Of a DNA stretch of 64,000 nucleotides, positions 61,631-64,000 are shown in pieces. How positions within the stretch are numbered: the first letter of the stretch is position 1; every line of letters begins with the position of its first letter. The position numbers and the translations under genes are program-made. Origin of the DNA: JBCDJG01 sp038748065 (GTDB taxonomy: Bacteria; Pseudomonadota; Gammaproteobacteria; Pseudomonadales; Halieaceae); NCBI GenBank assembly GCA_038748065.1, contig JBCDJG010000001.1, forward strand, positions 121,038-185,037. The letters run 5' to 3'. The notes under the pieces are model-generated. The model saw only the letters and a list, made by a program, of their open reading frames with translations. It was not told the DNA's origin and ran no database searches.

Positions 61631-62563
61631 TCAGAGGGGTTGGAGAAATCGCTGAACAGCGTCGTGCGTTGGTGCACTGTCCTGGGCGCCAAGGACCTGT
61701 ACCGATAAAGCAGCCGCTGCCTGAGCGTAGTTTATGGCGCTCTCCAGGGAATCGCCAGCGACCATGCGAGCCGCAAGGCAGCCGTTGAAGACATCGCCGG
61801 CCGCGGTCGTATCGAGCGCCTCAACCTCGTAGGCAGACGACGTGCCTGTTGAATGACGATCGCGGTCGTGCAGCTGGGATACAAAGACACCCTGCCCACC
61901 TCGAGTAATGATGACGTTGCGGCAGCCACGCTTATGCAGCACCGCCGCCGCCTTGCCTGCAGATGTGTCGTCTGTCACGCTGATGCCTGTCAGCAGGCCC
62001 GCTTCGTTAGTGTTAGGTGTCAGATAATCGATGTTTTGTAGCAAATCATCCGGCAGCTCCGCGGCGGGAGCGGGATTCAGGATGACGGTACAGCCTTTTT
62101 CCTTGCCGAGGCGAGCCGCATAGGCCACGGTGTCCAAGGGTGTTTCCAGCTGCAGCAGTAGATAGACACCCTCACCGAACAACCCGGCGGCGCGATCAAT
62201 GTGGCCGGGCTCAAGGCAGCTATTAGCGCCTGGCGCCACGCCAATACAGTTCTCGCCAGACCCGTCGACAAAGATCTGAGCCACACCCGAGGGCTCATTG
62301 GCGTCGATGACGCACAGGCCGATGTAGATTCCTTCCTGCTCGAAGCCTTTGAGGGCCTTCTCACCGAACATGTCATCGCCCACCGCCGCGATAAAAGATA
62401 CCTTGCAGCCCGCTCGCGCAGCGGCAACTGCCTGATTAGCGCCTTTGCCGCCCGCTGCGGTATCAAAGGTACCCCCGAGAATGGTCTCACCGGGGCCGGG
62501 AAGTCGAGGCACCTGGATGATCATGTCGGTGTTAGACGAGCCAATAACAACGAGTTTACTCAT
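61631..62563 (-). CDS. rbsK: Ribokinase (second copy)
   Basis: 310 residues from the ATG at 62563. N-terminal VVIGSSNTDMIIQVPRLPGPGET is typical of ribokinase; GGKGANQAVAAARAG near 39 and A-L-D-T-T-A-A-G-D-V-F near 250 contain the substrate and catalytic residues (the usual T-G-A-G-D reads T-A-A-G-D). It converts ribose to ribose 5-phosphate with ATP. It lies between the transporter gene (9 bp) and the NUP gene (13 bp), clearly one operon. Confidence 0.9.
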   Translation of the reverse strand: MSKLVVIGSSNTDMIIQVPRLPGPGETILGGTFDTAAGGKGANQAVAAARAGCKVSFIAAVGDDMFGEKALKGFEQEGIYIGLCVIDANEPSGVAQIFVDGSGENCIGVAPGANSCLEPGHIDRAAGLFGEGVYLLLQLETPLDTVAYAARLGKEKGCTVILNPAPAAELPDDLLQNIDYLTPNTNEAGLLTGISVTDDTSAGKAAAVLHKRGCRNVIITRGGQGVFVSQLHDRDRHSTGTSSAYEVEALDTTAAGDVFNGCLAARMVAGDSLESAINYAQAAAALSVQVLGAQDSAPTHDAVQRFLQPL

Positions 62564-62572
62564 GGCCACCAC

Positions 62573-63574
62573 CTACAGGTTGGAATAAATGATCATGCCA
62601 AGTCCGACGAAGAAGAAGCCGAACATCGCAGCAATCCATCCGCCTGTCCCGGACGGCGCATCTTTGAACTCCTTCCAGATAAAGATTCCCCAGAAGGCCG
62701 CCACCATCGTGGCTCCCTGCCCAAGCCCATAGGAAACCGCGTAGCCCGCCTCGCCCGCAGCGATGATATTGAAGCAAAACCCCGTGGCCCAGATAGCGCC
62801 GCCCAGCATACCCACCAGGTGCAGTCGCGGCGTACCCTGTGAGAAGTAGCTGCCCAATGACGCAGGTTCACCGGTAATGGGTTTGTACATCAAGGGCACC
62901 AGGAAAATGATGTTGGATAACAGCAAGCCAATGCCGAAAACCACGGCCGCCGAGTAGGGCGTCATGAGTCCCGGCTCAGGGTTGGCAAAATCCAGCGACA
63001 TGGACTGCGCGACGAAGCGATAGAAAAAGCCCATAGCGATGCCACAGATAATGGAAATGACCAAACCCTTACCCACCTGCGAATTGCCCTCAGAGGGTAT
63101 GCGCCTGTAAATCAGCGCGTCGACGGCGATTGCCAGCACCACAAGTCCAACACCCAGGAAGAGCAGGAAGGCATTGCTGACCTGGCCGGGGTCGTAGTTA
63201 GCAATCACGCCGATCACCAGCGCGAGGCCAATGCCCACTGGGAAGGCCACTGCCATGCCGGCGATATCGATGGCCACTACCAGTAGCAGGTTGGCGAAGT
63301 TGAAGACCGCACCGCCAAGTAGCGCCATGGCAATCGCCTGCCCGCTGGCCTGGGTGATATCAGGGATAAAAGCCCGGCCCGCGTCGCCGGTACTGCCCAG
63401 CGTGAACGCCAGCAGCAGCGCGAGCAAGGGCACACCGATAGAGTAATCCCAGTAAAACAGCTGAAAGGGCCACTCCTGGCTGGCCAGCTTCTGGGTGTTG
63501 CCCCAGGAGCCCCAGCACAGCATGGTCAAAAAGCACAGCGCCACTGCGACGCCGTAGGACTCAACAATGAACAT
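62573..63574 (-). CDS. Ureide-permease-like/DMT-superfamily transporter
   Basis: 333 residues with about ten membrane helices. The N-terminus MFIVESYGVAVALCFLTMLC and W-G-S-W-G-N-T-Q-K-L-A is characteristic of the family related to plant ureide permeases (PF07168) and GRP sugar transporters. It heads a unit with ribokinase and a NUP-family protein, so ribose, nucleosides or purine-derived ureides are likely cargo. The exact substrate cannot be read from sequence. Confidence 0.8.
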   Translation of the reverse strand: MFIVESYGVAVALCFLTMLCWGSWGNTQKLASQEWPFQLFYWDYSIGVPLLALLLAFTLGSTGDAGRAFIPDITQASGQAIAMALLGGAVFNFANLLLVVAIDIAGMAVAFPVGIGLALVIGVIANYDPGQVSNAFLLFLGVGLVVLAIAVDALIYRRIPSEGNSQVGKGLVISIICGIAMGFFYRFVAQSMSLDFANPEPGLMTPYSAAVVFGIGLLLSNIIFLVPLMYKPITGEPASLGSYFSQGTPRLHLVGMLGGAIWATGFCFNIIAAGEAGYAVSYGLGQGATMVAAFWGIFIWKEFKDAPSGTGGWIAAMFGFFFVGLGMIIYSNL

Positions 63575-63878
63575 ATCCCAATCCTCGTTTGTTCTGGTGT
63601 TATCTCAGGTGGATACAAAGTGGGCCCCAACCGGAGTTGAGGCCTTATCAGACCGCCCACCCAGTGTAGAAGAGCGGCGGGGCTTTGCCTAATTCAGGCG
63701 GATCGAGGCTGCGAGGTAACGCTGATGCCCTGGACATGCCTCGTGGACCAAGCCGGCGTTGTTGTTGAAGTAGCAGCGGCGAGAGACAAGTGCTTGTAAG
63801 TTAGAGGCCCGACATTACCGCCGGGTGCCCTCGAATGCTATGCTGCGTGCCCTGACCGCCTGCCCGGAGGCTTAATTT
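63575..63878 (+). promoter_or_regulatory. Intergenic region with candidate promoter for the amidohydrolase
   Basis: About 304 bp between divergent genes, no gene seen. TTACCG (63815-63820) and TATGCT (63839-63844) with an 18-bp spacer form a plausible promoter 34 bp before the next start. I see no strong palindrome or riboswitch. Confidence 0.4.
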
Positions 63879-64000
63879 TTGCACCGTTTCCTGCTGCCTG
63901 TTCTGATGCTTGCGCTTTCATTTGGTGCAAGCGCGTCAGACTCCCAGCCCGACCTGATTGTTTATGGCGACTACGTGTTGACCATGGAGCCCGGAGCCGA
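63879..64000 (+). CDS. Start of a secreted amidohydrolase-family protein (partial)
   Basis: The TTG at 63879 has GGAGG eight bases upstream. The first ~20 residues (H-R-F-L-L-P-V-L-M-L-A-L-S-F-G-A-S-A) are a signal peptide. The mature start, DLIVYGDYVLTMEPGA, matches the opening strand of metal-dependent amidohydrolases of the YtcJ/imidazolonepropionase type. The gene runs off the right edge after 40 codons, so no catalytic residue is visible. A role in purine or ureide breakdown would suit its neighbours but is speculative. Confidence 0.65.
   Translation, partial: MHRFLLPVLMLALSFGASASDSQPDLIVYGDYVLTMEPGA

Overview
The window is 64 kb of GC-rich bacterial chromosome, densely coded on both strands. 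I saw no rRNA, tRNA, CRISPR array, insertion sequence or phage genes. Gene content points to an aerobic, heterotrophic gammaproteobacterium: Coq7-type ubiquinone synthesis, PQQ alcohol dehydrogenases, Baeyer-Villiger-type monooxygenases, acyl-CoA catabolism, RND/MMPL export, and tiny proteins with exosortase-like C-termini. A marine member of the Halieaceae (OM60/NOR5) or a relative is my best guess. That is inference from gene content, not from a marker gene.

Layout. 1-1.8 kb: the end of a two-gene unit pairing a glycosyltransferase-like protein that carries a PqqD/RRE domain with a GT60-type (Skp1 GlcNAc-transferase) enzyme; this looks like peptide or protein glycosylation linked to a RiPP-type recognition domain. 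2-4.4 kb: a gingipain-type C25 peptidase and a small fibronectin-III partner. 4.5-8.4 kb: a tiny double-ended secreted peptide, a PQQ alcohol dehydrogenase with a cytochrome c domain, and a Baeyer-Villiger-type monooxygenase. 8.6-20.8 kb: housekeeping and accessory enzymes (isocitrate dehydrogenase, Coq7, a GDP-mannose 3,5-epimerase homologue, several oxidoreductases, a glutathione transferase with a divergent LysR regulator, a ribosome-associated factor). 20.9-30.5 kb: a sodium/solute symporter, two tandem tiny peptides with a VPLM sorting-like motif, sterol-desaturase-like and DUF1295 membrane proteins, a Rieske dioxygenase, and a YCF48-like/RND exporter pair. 30.6-42.3 kb: an acyl-CoA dehydrogenase operon, a molybdopterin oxidoreductase operon, and two of three DUF1214 paralogues. 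42.3-50 kb: a large secreted beta-propeller/di-haem lipoprotein, a pectinacetylesterase-like hydrolase flanked by an intact cupin gene and a decayed copy of its 3' end, then a lipoprotein and an esterase. 50-58.8 kb: a sulfotransferase, the third DUF1214 gene, a second quinoprotein/BVMO pair, and a LysR-controlled flavoprotein/GST unit. 58.9-64 kb: a nucleoside/deoxyribose salvage cluster (DeoC, two ribokinases, a secreted purine-nucleoside permease-family protein, a ureide-permease-like transporter) and the start of a secreted amidohydrolase.

The genes suggest broad catabolism of alcohols, ketones, esters and acyl-CoA substrates. Quinoprotein dehydrogenases would make ketones or aldehydes in the periplasm, BVMOs would turn ketones into esters, and the several esterases, SDRs, acyl-CoA dehydrogenase and Rieske enzyme would continue the breakdown. 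The most unusual points are the RRE-linked glycosyltransferase pair at the left edge, the tiny proteins with export signals at both ends, and a nearly identical promoter/operator in front of two genes 29 kb apart, which suggests a small LysR regulon.
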